In this document: one piece after another, positions 8,458 to 17,222 of the stretch
Layout of the letters: each line of letters begins with the position of its first letter
Numbering within the stretch: the first letter of the stretch is position 1
Assembly: GCA_050943475.1 (NCBI GenBank)
Contig: JBMNPF010000001.1
Span: 186,001 to 250,000, forward strand
Direction of reading: 5' to 3'
Length of the DNA stretch: 64,000 bases
Origin: Metaruminococcus_A sp050943475
Lineage (GTDB): Bacteria; Bacillota; Clostridia; Oscillospirales; Ruminococcaceae
The notes under the pieces: model-generated
The model's database searches: none
What the model was told of the DNA's origin: nothing
Seen by the model: the letters and a program-made list of their open reading frames with translations, nothing else
Position numbers and translations under genes: made by a program

Positions 8458-9960
8458 TTAGATGGTACCGTCCCAGGTGGAAACCTCGGTGTTCTGCATC
8501 TCGACCTCGTCGAACCAGCGCTGGGTTACGCATTTGCTCTCGGTGAAGAAGCGGTATGCGTCTTTGCCCAGGCAGTGCAGATCGCCAAAGAAGGACTCTT
8601 TGTGGCCCGCAAACGGGAACACGCCGACCGGTACCGGAATACCGACGTTGACGCCAACCATACCACCGTCGGTGTGGCGGACGAACTCACGCGCAAAGTA
8701 ACCGTTCTGGGTGAAGATAACCGAGCCGTTGGCATACGGGTTGCCGTTCATGACCTTGAGGCCTTCCTCAAAGTTCTTGACACGTTTGACGCAGAGAACC
8801 GGCCCAAAGATTTCTTCACGGCCGATGGTCATGTCTTCGGTAACATAGTCAAAGATGGTCGGTCCAACATAGTAACCATCCTCATAGCCTTCCACTTTGC
8901 AGTCACGGCCGTCGAGCACCAGCTTGGCGCCTTCTTTGACACCTTTGTCAATGTCGGCAATGACTTCATCATAATGTTTCTTGTAGGTAACCGGGCCAAG
9001 CTTGGAGGTCTTGTCATACGCCGGACCAACCTTGATGTTCTTGGTCTGTTTAACCAGCTCAGCCACAAATTTGTCTGCAATGGCTTCCTCAACAACAACA
9101 ACCGGCAGAGCCATGCAACGCTGGCCAGCGCAGCCGTATGCAGAGTTGATAACGCCCGCAACGGTTCTTTCAATCGGCGCGTCAGACATAATCAAAGCGT
9201 GGTTCTTCGCCTGGGTCAGGCACTGAACGCGTTTGCCGGTTGCAGCCGCTTTCTGGTAGATCATTTTGCCAACCGGGGTGGAGCCAACAAAGGTAATACC
9301 TTTGACATCCGGGTGGTTGAGAATGGTGTCAATTTCGTTTCTGGAGCAGGTGACAATGTTGACAACACCGTCCGGAACGCCGGCGTCTTTGTAGAGCTGA
9401 GCAAACATCATAGCGGTTTTCGGGGTCAGGCTGGCCGCTTTGAGGACAATGGTGTTGCCGCAGGCAATACAGATTGGGGTCATCCAGCCGAACGGAATCA
9501 TTGCCGGGAAGTTGACCGGAACAATGCCCGCAAATACGCCGATTGGCTCACGGTACTGAACTGTATCGTAGCCTTTGGAAGCGTCCATCAGGCTTTCGCC
9601 CATCATCAGGGACGGAGCCTGGGTGGCAACCTCGGTGCCCTCTTTGGCTTTGAGGACGTCGCCCTCTGCCTCGGACCAGACTTTGCCGTTTTCTTTGGCA
9701 ACGCTCATAGTCAGTTCTTCCATGCGCTCAATGATGAGCTCGCGGACTTTATACATAATCTGGGCGCGTTTGATCGGCGGGGTGGCGCTCCAAGCCGGGA
9801 AAGCCGCTTTTGCAGCCGCAATGGCAGCGTTAACTTCATCGACGGTGCAGCAGGGCGCTTCGCCGGTTTTTTCACCGGTGCTGGGGTTGTGCAGGTCGTA
9901 GTATTTGTCGGTTTTGGACTCGACAAACTCGCCGTTGACGAACATTTTGAGTTTTTCCAT
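8458..9960 (-). CDS. CoA-acylating methylmalonate-semialdehyde dehydrogenase-like enzyme
   Basis: A 500-residue aldehyde dehydrogenase superfamily protein. Asn150 (PVNFPAM), Lys174 and the catalytic Cys282 (GCAGQRCMA) are in the right places, and the overall pattern (FVNGEFVES, GQRCMALPV, FPFAGHKESFFGDLH) is that of the MmsA/IolA group. That group oxidises malonate or methylmalonate semialdehyde to acetyl- or propionyl-CoA and is the last step of inositol catabolism. Many clusters use relatives on other semialdehydes, so I leave the symbol blank. It lies directly downstream of the cupin gene and probably finishes the pathway of the cluster. Start ATG has AAAGGAAAG upstream. Confidence 0.92.
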   Translation of the reverse strand: MEKLKMFVNGEFVESKTDKYYDLHNPSTGEKTGEAPCCTVDEVNAAIAAAKAAFPAWSATPPIKRAQIMYKVRELIIERMEELTMSVAKENGKVWSEAEGDVLKAKEGTEVATQAPSLMMGESLMDASKGYDTVQYREPIGVFAGIVPVNFPAMIPFGWMTPICIACGNTIVLKAASLTPKTAMMFAQLYKDAGVPDGVVNIVTCSRNEIDTILNHPDVKGITFVGSTPVGKMIYQKAAATGKRVQCLTQAKNHALIMSDAPIERTVAGVINSAYGCAGQRCMALPVVVVEEAIADKFVAELVKQTKNIKVGPAYDKTSKLGPVTYKKHYDEVIADIDKGVKEGAKLVLDGRDCKVEGYEDGYYVGPTIFDYVTEDMTIGREEIFGPVLCVKRVKNFEEGLKVMNGNPYANGSVIFTQNGYFAREFVRHTDGGMVGVNVGIPVPVGVFPFAGHKESFFGDLHCLGKDAYRFFTESKCVTQRWFDEVEMQNTEVSTWDGTI

Positions 9961-9999
9961 GAGGTTTCTTTCCTTTCTTTGCGTGGATGGTTTTTGAAA

Positions 10000-10389
10000 T
10001 TATTTTACATAGTCGTCTATGTCGACATCTTCATGGTACTTATAGCCGGAGGGATCGGCGGCGGGCGCATAAACGCAGACCGCTTTCATCTCCACATCGC
10101 CGGTGTTCTGCAGCATGTGGATTTTCGCCTTCGGGAAGACGATGACGCTGCCGGCTTCTACCGGTTCAACTTCGCCGTCGATGAGCACCCGCCCGGAACC
10201 GGAGATGATGTAAACCAGCTCCTCGCCGTTTGGATGGGAATGCGCGGGTTTTACTTTAGCGCCCGGTGCAACACGGATGACACAGCTTGAAAGAAACTCG
10301 CAGCCGTCTTTTTCCGGGGTAATGACCCAACGCAGTTTCCGGCCCGGCAGGTCTTTTTCCGGGATGTCGCTTTCGCGTACGTTGATCAT
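10000..10389 (-). CDS. Single-domain cupin protein
   Basis: A 129-residue protein with one conserved cupin barrel. The metal-binding motif 1 pattern PAHSHPNGEELVYIISG gives two His and a Glu, and motif 2 reads VFPKAKIHMLQNTG with a further His. ATG 10389 has AAAGGAGC just upstream, whereas a longer open frame to 10509 runs back toward the transketolase stop and has no conserved residues. Cupins of this size act as sugar isomerases, epimerases or small accessory subunits. In this operon it could open or isomerise a cyclic sugar intermediate, but that is only context. Confidence 0.9.
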   Translation of the reverse strand: MINVRESDIPEKDLPGRKLRWVITPEKDGCEFLSSCVIRVAPGAKVKPAHSHPNGEELVYIISGSGRVLIDGEVEPVEAGSVIVFPKAKIHMLQNTGDVEMKAVCVYAPAADPSGYKYHEDVDIDDYVK

Positions 10390-10511
10390 GAGCTTTGCTC
10401 CTTTCCGGCGTGGAACCGCATAAAAGCGCCGCACGCCACAATCAAATCCCCGCGGATTTCCACAGGGAAACGCCCTGCCCGCATACGCTGCGGGCAAAGC
10501 GGTAACCACAA

Positions 10512-12587
10512 TCAGCCAAGTTTTTCCGCAATGAGTTCGGCAAGTTGCGCGCCGGAAAGCCCGAAAGCTTTGGTGAGCTGCGCGTAGGTGCCGGAGTGAA
10601 CGAACTGCGGGTTGCCGTCCTTGTCAAGCATATTGACGGTGACAATGCGGGACGGATCCATTGCGACGCCCTCGCGCAGCAGGAGCTTTGGCAGTTTGTT
10701 TGCAAGGTAGCCGTTGTTCTGCTCCGCGAGCACCACCGGTTTGCCGGATTGGTAAAGCTCTACGAGCATTTTTTCGTCGAGGGACGGCATATCCACAACC
10801 TTGACGGCAATGCCCTTTTCCTTCAAAGCGTCCGCCGCTGCGAGCGCCTCGTAAACGCCGCGCCCATAGGAGACGATAACAGCTTTATCCTCTCCGCTTT
10901 CGCGCAGGGTGTAGCCTTTGCCGTATTCAAAGGTCATATCATCCGGATAAATGGCGTTGGACGCTTTGCGCAGAATACGCAGGTAAACAAGCCCTTTGTT
11001 GCCCTCTGCGATCCATTTCATAGCTGCCTTAAGCTGAGCCGGGCAGCAGATGGTGATGATTTTGAGGTGCGCCATCTGGTCAAAGAAGAGGATGTCATCG
11101 TTGCCCATATGGGTGGCACCGTTGGTTTGGGTCTCCATATCCGGTGCAGTGGCGACAAAGGTCAGGTCAAGGCCGTGACCCTCGGTGAGCCAGCCGCCCT
11201 CGGTCTCCATTGCCTCCAAACGCTCCTGGTAGCTGACCGCAATGCGGCGCATCACGCGCCAGTCAAAGAAGGGGCAGAAGGTGGAAACCCAGGCGTTTTT
11301 GCCCATAGCGGCAAACGCTTCGCCGATGTTCATCATGTTGCTTTCCGCAATACCGACGTTGAGCGCACGGGTTTTATCCACCAGAATGGCGCCTTCCTGC
11401 AGGCCGCTTGTCGAGGAGAGGTCGGAGTCAATGGTTACGATGCGGTCGTCCTCTGCAAACACCTTCATCATAGCCTTGACAATGTCGGAAGCGGCGTAGG
11501 ATTTTCCAAGCTCCACCTTGGGCAGGCGGGCTTCATCGTATTTGATTTTTTTGCAGCGTTTCGGCGCCGGTTTGGTTTTCACAACCGGCACGCCCGGCGC
11601 TACCGAAACGGCCTTGCCGCCGTCGGTGTTCAGCACAAGGTTCATTTCCCCGGCAATTTTGGCAAGCGCTGCTTTGGTATCACCGCAGCAAATGCCGTTG
11701 TAAAATTCTATGAAAGCTGCTTCGCGCCCTGCGCGGCGGCGGGACTGCATTTCAATTTCCAGAGTGCCGACCTCATCCGCGAGGGTAATTTTGTGGCCGT
11801 TGATGCCGCTGGAAAAGCTGCCGAAGCCCTTGGTGGCACTGCACACAATAGCAGTCGGCTTGCCGTTGCGGTCTTTATGGAACGCGTCAAACGCACCTTT
11901 GACCGGCGCGTATTCTTCGGCGTTTACTTCGAGTACACGGAAGCCGAACGCGCGGAGCTTATCGGCGATGGAATCCATCGAGACGATCATTTTGGAGACG
12001 TTGTCAAGCTGGCCGCCGTTTTTATCCACAATAACGCACAGGTTGTCCAGCCGCTCTTCCGCTGCGTACATCAGCGCTTCCCAAACGCCGCCCTCCTGCA
12101 TTTCGCCGTCGCCGACCATGCAGTAAACGTCATTCTGCGGGTAAGCTTTGCCGCAAAGCGCCAAACCGACCGCTGCGGAAATGCCCTGTCCAAGCGGACC
12201 GGTGGAAATCGACACACCCGGGAGAATAGGGCCCGGATGCCCGTTTAAAATGCTCTCATAGGAGCGGGAGCCTTTGAGCAGCGCTGCGTCAAAGTAGCCT
12301 TTGTCCGCGTAGACGGCAGCCATAGCGGCAACCGCGTGCCCTTTGCTCAGGATAAACTGGTCCTGTCCCGGCTCGGTGGGCTGTTCCACGTTGAGCTTCA
12401 TCCCGCCGCCGTAGTACAGGCTGACCATTGGGATAACCGCGGAGAATGCCCCGCCGGCATGCACGCCGTGATCAATGGCGTCCAGGCCCTGCCGCAGAAT
12501 CGAGATGCGAATGTCCGAATCCTTGAGCTCCAGCAGCTTGAGGCGGCCCTGTTCTAGGATTTGTTTGGTTGTGTGAATGTTGTCCAT
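10512..12587 (-). CDS. Transketolase-like enzyme, N and C halves in one chain
   Basis: A 691-residue thiamine diphosphate enzyme. The N-terminal part has FILSKGHA (78-85), STGPLGQGIS, and the ThDP/Mg motif GDG at 159-161 through N190 (DKNGG). The C-terminal part has GIAESNMMNIGEAFAAMG, with the activating glutamate, and a transketolase C domain (VKVVDMPSLDEKML). The sequence style is that of the two-gene, split transketolases of Clostridia and archaea, but here both halves are joined by a linker around residues 320-360. It should move a two-carbon ketol unit between sugar phosphates or analogues. Its place between DUF362 and cupin genes points to a dedicated catabolic role rather than the pentose phosphate pathway. 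Confidence 0.93.
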   Translation of the reverse strand: MDNIHTTKQILEQGRLKLLELKDSDIRISILRQGLDAIDHGVHAGGAFSAVIPMVSLYYGGGMKLNVEQPTEPGQDQFILSKGHAVAAMAAVYADKGYFDAALLKGSRSYESILNGHPGPILPGVSISTGPLGQGISAAVGLALCGKAYPQNDVYCMVGDGEMQEGGVWEALMYAAEERLDNLCVIVDKNGGQLDNVSKMIVSMDSIADKLRAFGFRVLEVNAEEYAPVKGAFDAFHKDRNGKPTAIVCSATKGFGSFSSGINGHKITLADEVGTLEIEMQSRRRAGREAAFIEFYNGICCGDTKAALAKIAGEMNLVLNTDGGKAVSVAPGVPVVKTKPAPKRCKKIKYDEARLPKVELGKSYAASDIVKAMMKVFAEDDRIVTIDSDLSSTSGLQEGAILVDKTRALNVGIAESNMMNIGEAFAAMGKNAWVSTFCPFFDWRVMRRIAVSYQERLEAMETEGGWLTEGHGLDLTFVATAPDMETQTNGATHMGNDDILFFDQMAHLKIITICCPAQLKAAMKWIAEGNKGLVYLRILRKASNAIYPDDMTFEYGKGYTLRESGEDKAVIVSYGRGVYEALAAADALKEKGIAVKVVDMPSLDEKMLVELYQSGKPVVLAEQNNGYLANKLPKLLLREGVAMDPSRIVTVNMLDKDGNPQFVHSGTYAQLTKAFGLSGAQLAELIAEKLG

Positions 12588-12646
12588 TGTTTTGTATCAC
12601 CCTTCTCTGGCCGGAGCAACCTGCAACCGTCCAGCAAACTCAGAAC

Positions 12647-12681
12647 TTGCGGCAGAAAAGCAAAGCGCTCCTCTGCCGCAA
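12647..12681 (-). repeat. Intergenic hairpin between DUF362 and transketolase genes
   Basis: A perfect 10-base inverted repeat, ttgcggcaga / tctgccgcaa, with a 15-base loop. It lacks a clear T-run on the minus strand, so it may be an mRNA processing or stability element rather than a full terminator. Confidence 0.5.
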
Positions 12682-12697
12682 AGCAGTGAATCATCGG

Positions 12698-13969
12698 TTA
12701 TTTGTCGTAGCTATCAATAATTTTCTGAATCGCGTCGCCAATGCCGCGCCCCGGAATGTTGGAGTACATCGGCACACAGGTCGGGTGCTCCTCGGTTGGG
12801 AACCAGGTATAGGCGTTGGGATAAAACTCTTTCATCTTCTCCGCGCATTTGCCGTAGATGAGAACCGGGCCTTTTACGTCGGTGACATACGGCTCAAACT
12901 GGAGGCCGACAAAGATGGTAATCGGCTCCCGCAGTTTATCCAACAGGCCGGAAACATAAGCGGCGTCAAGACCCATGCGGACCATGACACGGCAGCCCGG
13001 CTCGCAGGCAGAACCAACAATAACATTGACGTTTTTGAATTTGCCGCAGAGAACGGTATCCTGACGGTTGAAGTGGCGGGAAACCTTCTCGACCGGCACA
13101 CCTTTGAGCTCAATTTCTTCCGGTTTGTTGGTGCCAAGGCCTTCTGCGGCGCCCATAACGGTGGACGGCAGATTACCGGGGTTATCCCACTGCATCAGCA
13201 TTTCGGCTACGGTGTCGATCGCAACCGGGTCGGAACCGCCGTAGGTGGTGTTCCAGTTGGTGATGCGGTCGTCCGGATACGGGCTGAACGGCCCGTTGCC
13301 CTGGCAGGTCCAGAGCGAGTCAACGACAAACCAATCCGGTTCGGTCGCCGTAACAAGGTTTGCAATTTTCTGGTAAATGTCATCACGATGGCACTCGGAC
13401 ATCCATTTGTAGTCCGGGCAGAGGCCAAACTGGAGCTTCATGGCGTTGGTCAGGCCGGTGTGGATATGTACCTTCATCTTCGGCAGGCCGATGTAAACGT
13501 CGGCGTCCCGTACAACCTTCGGGAACGGGAACTTGCGGTAAGAACATGGCTTGCCCATGTCGAACATTTCCCACTCGGTGTTTTCCAGTGCAATTAATTC
13601 GGCGCCGGTTTTCTCCGCAACCGCCTTAATGCCGCAGACCTCAAAGCACTTCATGGTGTCCTGGCCAAGTGCGCAGCGCTCACCAATTTGTACCTTTTTC
13701 GGGTTCTGCTCTTTGACCACTTCAACCAGAGCCTGAAGCATTCTCGGGTCGGTGGTGAAGCCGTTTTCCGCCGGCGAGGTGTTGACGGTGTTGATTTTGA
13801 TAAAGACGACGTCGCCTTCGTGGACGATGTTCTGCATGCCGCCTTTGGTATCATCCGCAATCTGATGGATCATGTCTTTGATTTTCTCAACATGTTCCTG
13901 GGTATAATTGGACGGAGTACCGAGGTCGCCGTCATAATGGGCGATGGATACGATTGATTTCTTCGCCAT
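12698..13969 (-). CDS. DUF362 domain protein
   Basis: A 423-residue cytoplasmic protein of the DUF362 family (VFIKINTVNT, then ADVYIGLPKMKVHIHTGLT, then GGSDPVAIDTVA are characteristic). The molecular function of the family is not established. Some DUF362 proteins carry a C-terminal 2x[4Fe-4S] ferredoxin domain; here I see no CxxCxxCxxxC cluster, only scattered cysteines. AGGAGG precedes the ATG. It sits in the middle of the sugar operon between the IolE-like isomerase and the transketolase. A role in an unrecognised step of the pathway is likely but undefined. Confidence 0.9.
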   Translation of the reverse strand: MAKKSIVSIAHYDGDLGTPSNYTQEHVEKIKDMIHQIADDTKGGMQNIVHEGDVVFIKINTVNTSPAENGFTTDPRMLQALVEVVKEQNPKKVQIGERCALGQDTMKCFEVCGIKAVAEKTGAELIALENTEWEMFDMGKPCSYRKFPFPKVVRDADVYIGLPKMKVHIHTGLTNAMKLQFGLCPDYKWMSECHRDDIYQKIANLVTATEPDWFVVDSLWTCQGNGPFSPYPDDRITNWNTTYGGSDPVAIDTVAEMLMQWDNPGNLPSTVMGAAEGLGTNKPEEIELKGVPVEKVSRHFNRQDTVLCGKFKNVNVIVGSACEPGCRVMVRMGLDAAYVSGLLDKLREPITIFVGLQFEPYVTDVKGPVLIYGKCAEKMKEFYPNAYTWFPTEEHPTCVPMYSNIPGRGIGDAIQKIIDSYDK

Positions 13970-14002
13970 GATGAATCCTCCTGTTTTCTGTGTTTCTCCA
14001 CA

Positions 14003-14021
14003 CGGCGTCTTTGCGACGCCG
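14003..14021 (-). repeat. Short intergenic hairpin upstream of DUF362 gene
   Basis: A 7-base perfect stem, cggcgtc / gacgccg, with a 5-base loop, in the 63-base gap between the IolE-like and DUF362 genes. The preceding tract reads TAAAAAT on the minus strand, so it is not a typical terminator. Confidence 0.4.
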
Positions 14022-14032
14022 ATTTTTACGGT

Positions 14033-14923
14033 TTACTTCATGTAACCGATTTTCTCCAGGTAGAGCTTGTTGCCGTGAACCGCTTCCTGCGAGGTAACCG
14101 GCATTTCGGTACCGGCGTCCAGCTCAACCATGACATGGCCGTCAAAGTTTTTGGAAGCAAGGTAATCCAGAATGCCTTTTAAATCAACCACGCCGTCGCC
14201 GAGGACGCAGTAATTGATATAACCGGTGGCGTCAATTTCTTTGCCGTTTTCGCCGAAGTTGAAGTAGGACTCCCCTTCAAGGACATCTTTCTGGGAAGCG
14301 TCAAACTCGAGCTTGCCGCCAAAGTCTTTGAAATGAACGTGTTTGACCAGCGGCTCAAAGGTTTTGATGATTTCCAGCGGGTCTGCGCCGCCCTTCTGAA
14401 TCTGGCCGATATCCGGCGCCATAGCGACGTATTTCGGGTCAATTCTCTGGAAGAAGTCCATGATTTCTTCTTTGGTCTCAACCGGTGTGCCGGTGTGCGG
14501 ATGGTAGCAGAGGGTCAGGCCCATATCCTGCATCCGTTTGCCGCATTCGTTGACAAAGTCCACAATATAATCGCGGTGCTCCAGGTATTTTACCTTTCTG
14601 CGGTCGACAATATCGCCGCCGAACGCCACGTGGGTGCCGCCCTGCGAAAGCAGGATTTCGCCCTGTTCCTTAATCTTGTTGAACTGCTCCTGACGGCGGT
14701 CCGGATTGATGACGTCATGCGAGAAGTAGCCCGACCACAGGGGGAGGCCGCATTCCTCGAACAGGCCCAGTTTACCCTGCGCCTTAATTTTCGGCAACGT
14801 CCAGCCAAACAGCTCAATACCGCCGAACCCTTCTTTTGCAATGGTGCGGATTGCATCCTCAAAATCGTCGTCATTGAGCCAGGTAATACCGGTATGGCCA
14901 ATTTTTAATTTGTTTTCGCTCAT
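14033..14923 (-). CDS. IolE-like sugar isomerase/dehydratase (TIM barrel), copy A4
   Basis: A 296-residue xylose isomerase-like TIM barrel protein. GFGGIELFGW near the start, LCYHPHTGTPVETKEEI in the middle, APDIGQIQKGG, HVHFKD and VMVELD near the end supply the Glu/Asp/His/Glu metal ligands. The HPHTGT pattern resembles IolE (2-keto-myo-inositol dehydratase) and related enzymes. It is clearly more distant from the other three barrel proteins (A1-A3) than they are from each other. AGGAGG precedes the ATG. Together with the MmsA-like enzyme it gives the operon an inositol-pathway flavour, yet no IolG, IolD, IolB or IolC homologue is visible here. Confidence 0.88.
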   Translation of the reverse strand: MSENKLKIGHTGITWLNDDDFEDAIRTIAKEGFGGIELFGWTLPKIKAQGKLGLFEECGLPLWSGYFSHDVINPDRRQEQFNKIKEQGEILLSQGGTHVAFGGDIVDRRKVKYLEHRDYIVDFVNECGKRMQDMGLTLCYHPHTGTPVETKEEIMDFFQRIDPKYVAMAPDIGQIQKGGADPLEIIKTFEPLVKHVHFKDFGGKLEFDASQKDVLEGESYFNFGENGKEIDATGYINYCVLGDGVVDLKGILDYLASKNFDGHVMVELDAGTEMPVTSQEAVHGNKLYLEKIGYMK

Positions 14924-15024
14924 TCATGAACCTCCTAATAATTGTTTTATTCATGCGTGGAACGGCATGGTTTTGCATGTTCACACGGCGGTGGGAACCA
15001 ATATTGTTCCCGCCGGAACTTGTG

Positions 15025-16008
15025 TTATTTTTCGTTTCTCCAGGAATACTGCGGCTCATATCCCAGAAGTTTGCGGGCCTTTTCAATGGAGAACAGGCCG
15101 TCGTGCCCTTTCAGGGTTTGGCACATATCGGCAATTTTGGGATAAAGTTTCGCATAAAACGGCGCGGATTCCGGCTCCAGATGGGTGTCGGTCCAGACGT
15201 TAAACGCCTCAAACGAATGCGGCAGGCTGCCCATTTTTCCAAGTGCGAGCCCGACAAAGACCGCAATGTCGCGCGCGTCCACATATTCGTAGATGGTGCA
15301 GGTCATTACCTTTTCACGCTCAGTGTCCGGAATCAGCTCGTAGCCGCGGTGGAAAACATGGGTGCGGCGGCTGGCTTCGGAATTGTGGTAGTAAACGCCG
15401 AGCAGACGCATGGCAACAGAGTTCATCCCATATGCACGGGAGAACGCCTGCATAATTTCCTCTCCCAGGCATTTGGAGAGGGAGTAGCTGTCCTCTGGTT
15501 CACAACGGTGCTCTTCGTCAATCGGCAGATAATCCGGGATAAAATCGTTACCGGAGAGGCGGAAGCCCATGCCGTAGGTAAAGAAGCTGGAGGCCGCAAT
15601 AACGTTTTTGACGCCCATGCGGCGGGCAGCGTCCATGACATAAAAAGTACCCATGGTGTTGATTTTCATGGTGTTGTCTTCCGGCATGCTGTAATTTGTG
15701 CGGATGCCGTCACTTGCCGCGCCAATACCGGTGCGGTCCGCGTACGGGGGCTGAAGCTCCACGTTGTACGGAATCGCGCCCAGGTGGACAATGGCGTCGC
15801 ACTGGGACATGGCAATGGCTTTCATCAAATCGCCAATGTCAAGCAGATCCGCTTTGACAAACGGAATGCCGCGCTTGGCGTTTTCGCTGTCTGGCTTTGG
15901 CAGCACAATATCGGTGCCGGTGACGTTGAATCCCTGATCCTGCAGGTAAGGAGCTACGAAGTTGCCGAGTTTACCGGAAAATCCGGTGACCAATACGTTC
16001 TTTATCAT
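15025..16008 (-). CDS. NAD-dependent epimerase/dehydrogenase (extended SDR), copy B4
   Basis: A 327-residue extended short-chain dehydrogenase. The nucleotide-binding GFSGKLG (GxxGxxG) is followed by the acidic residue of the TGTDIV turn, an ASS serine and the catalytic YSLSK (Tyr-x-x-x-Lys) in the EDSYSLSKCLGEE segment. The family includes uronate dehydrogenases and nucleotide-sugar epimerases. It pairs most closely with the neighbouring copy B3: both share LPKPDSENAKRG and SYSLSK, whereas B1 and B2 have TYSLSK. GGAGGG stands before the ATG. It probably oxidises or epimerises a hydroxyl of the unknown substrate. Confidence 0.92.
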   Translation of the reverse strand: MIKNVLVTGFSGKLGNFVAPYLQDQGFNVTGTDIVLPKPDSENAKRGIPFVKADLLDIGDLMKAIAMSQCDAIVHLGAIPYNVELQPPYADRTGIGAASDGIRTNYSMPEDNTMKINTMGTFYVMDAARRMGVKNVIAASSFFTYGMGFRLSGNDFIPDYLPIDEEHRCEPEDSYSLSKCLGEEIMQAFSRAYGMNSVAMRLLGVYYHNSEASRRTHVFHRGYELIPDTEREKVMTCTIYEYVDARDIAVFVGLALGKMGSLPHSFEAFNVWTDTHLEPESAPFYAKLYPKIADMCQTLKGHDGLFSIEKARKLLGYEPQYSWRNEK

Positions 16009-16157
16009 GATGAAGTTCCCTCCGAACTATTTGTCAAGTTTGGTTTACACATTGTGTTGTAGATTTACATCCGGGGAATTATTCTGCCAGCTTGGGCAGA
16101 ACTCACATGAAGTCGCATGGTGTTGTGCCTGTTTTAAAGAATTGCGGAAAAGGCGGA

Positions 16158-16190
16158 TGGCAAAACGCCGGTAAACGGCGCTTTGCCAGT
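16158..16190 (-). repeat. Hairpin between the B3 and B4 genes
   Basis: Arms tggcaaaacgccg and cggcgctttgcca pair with one mismatch around a 5-base loop (roughly 16159-16189). It lies just past the stop of B3 on the minus strand and no uninterrupted T-run follows. It could modulate or protect the message within the 195-base gap. Confidence 0.5.
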
Positions 16191-16203
16191 GCCTTTGTAC
16201 GGA

Positions 16204-17187
16204 TTATTTCTGGTTCTTCCAGGAGTACTGCGGGTGGTAGTCAAGCAGCTCCTCCGCTTTGCGGATGGAGAGCAGGCCTTCGCCTTCACGCAGCCCGCCC
16301 AGCATATCTTTCAAGGTCGGGAAGCGTTTTTCATAGAACTCCTTGGTGTCCTCAACATTGAAGCGGACGTCGGTAATGACGTTGAACGCCTCATATTTGT
16401 TCGGCAGCTGGCCAATCTTCTCAATGGCAAGGCCGGTGAAGATTGCAATATCACGCGCGTCAACATACTGGTAGGTGTTGCCGGTGATAACGCCGTCTTC
16501 CGGTTTCTCCGGGTAGGACTGGCCCTGACCGAGATCGTAGCTGAGGCGGCTTCTCTCCAGGTCGTGATAGTATACGCCCATCAAACGCATTGCGATGGTG
16601 TTCATATCATACGCGCGGGTAAAGGCTTTCATGATTTCCTCGCCCAGGTATTTGGAGAGCGAATAGCTGTCTTCCGGCCAGCAGGGATGGTTCTCATCAA
16701 TCGGCAGGTATTCCGGAACAAAAGGATCGCCGGAAAGGCGGAAGCCCAGGCCGTAGGAGAAATAGCTGGTTGCGGAGATGACGTTTTTAACGCCCATGCG
16801 GCGGGCAGCGTCCAGCACATAGAACATACCCATGGTGTTGATTTTCATGGTGTTGTCTTCCGGCATGGAGTAATTGGAACGAACGCCGTCAAGCGACGGG
16901 CCTTTTTTCGGGCTTTCGTCATACGGCGGCTGAAGCTCCGAGTTAAACGGAATTGCGCCGAGATGAACGATGATGTCCGGCTGAGCCATTGCAATGGCTT
17001 TCATAATGTCGCCAATTTCCATCAAATCCGCTTTGACAAACGGGAAACCGCGTTTTGCATTTTCACTGTCCGGCTTTGGCAGAACAATGTCGGTGCAGGT
17101 GATGTTGTAGCCTTTATCCTGCAGATAAGGCGCTACAAAGTTGCCAAGACGCCCGGAAGCGCCGGTGATTAAAATATTCTTGCCCAT
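16204..17187 (-). CDS. NAD-dependent epimerase/dehydrogenase (extended SDR), copy B3
   Basis: A 327-residue paralogue of B4 with GASGRLG, the acidic TCTDIV turn and YSLSK in EDSYSLSKYLGEE. AGGGAGG lies before the ATG. It follows isomerase A3 by 35 bases on the same strand, so A3 and B3 are certainly co-transcribed. Differences from B4 cluster in the substrate loops (region after MRLMGVYYHDLERS), which suggests related but not identical substrates. Confidence 0.92.
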   Translation of the reverse strand: MGKNILITGASGRLGNFVAPYLQDKGYNITCTDIVLPKPDSENAKRGFPFVKADLMEIGDIMKAIAMAQPDIIVHLGAIPFNSELQPPYDESPKKGPSLDGVRSNYSMPEDNTMKINTMGMFYVLDAARRMGVKNVISATSYFSYGLGFRLSGDPFVPEYLPIDENHPCWPEDSYSLSKYLGEEIMKAFTRAYDMNTIAMRLMGVYYHDLERSRLSYDLGQGQSYPEKPEDGVITGNTYQYVDARDIAIFTGLAIEKIGQLPNKYEAFNVITDVRFNVEDTKEFYEKRFPTLKDMLGGLREGEGLLSIRKAEELLDYHPQYSWKNQK

Positions 17188-17222
17188 TGGTATAGTCCTC
17201 CCTTAATGTCGTCCTGATGTCA

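Noticed and set aside
8575..12248. Very long open frames on the plus strand opposite the dehydrogenase and transketolase genes
   Set aside because: They are mirror frames of strongly expressed, codon-biased minus-strand genes. They have no RBS and no recognisable domain, and cross intergenic hairpins. The same holds for the plus-strand frames at 14926-16062, 16183-17172, 17217-18185, 19455-20453 and 20611-21594.
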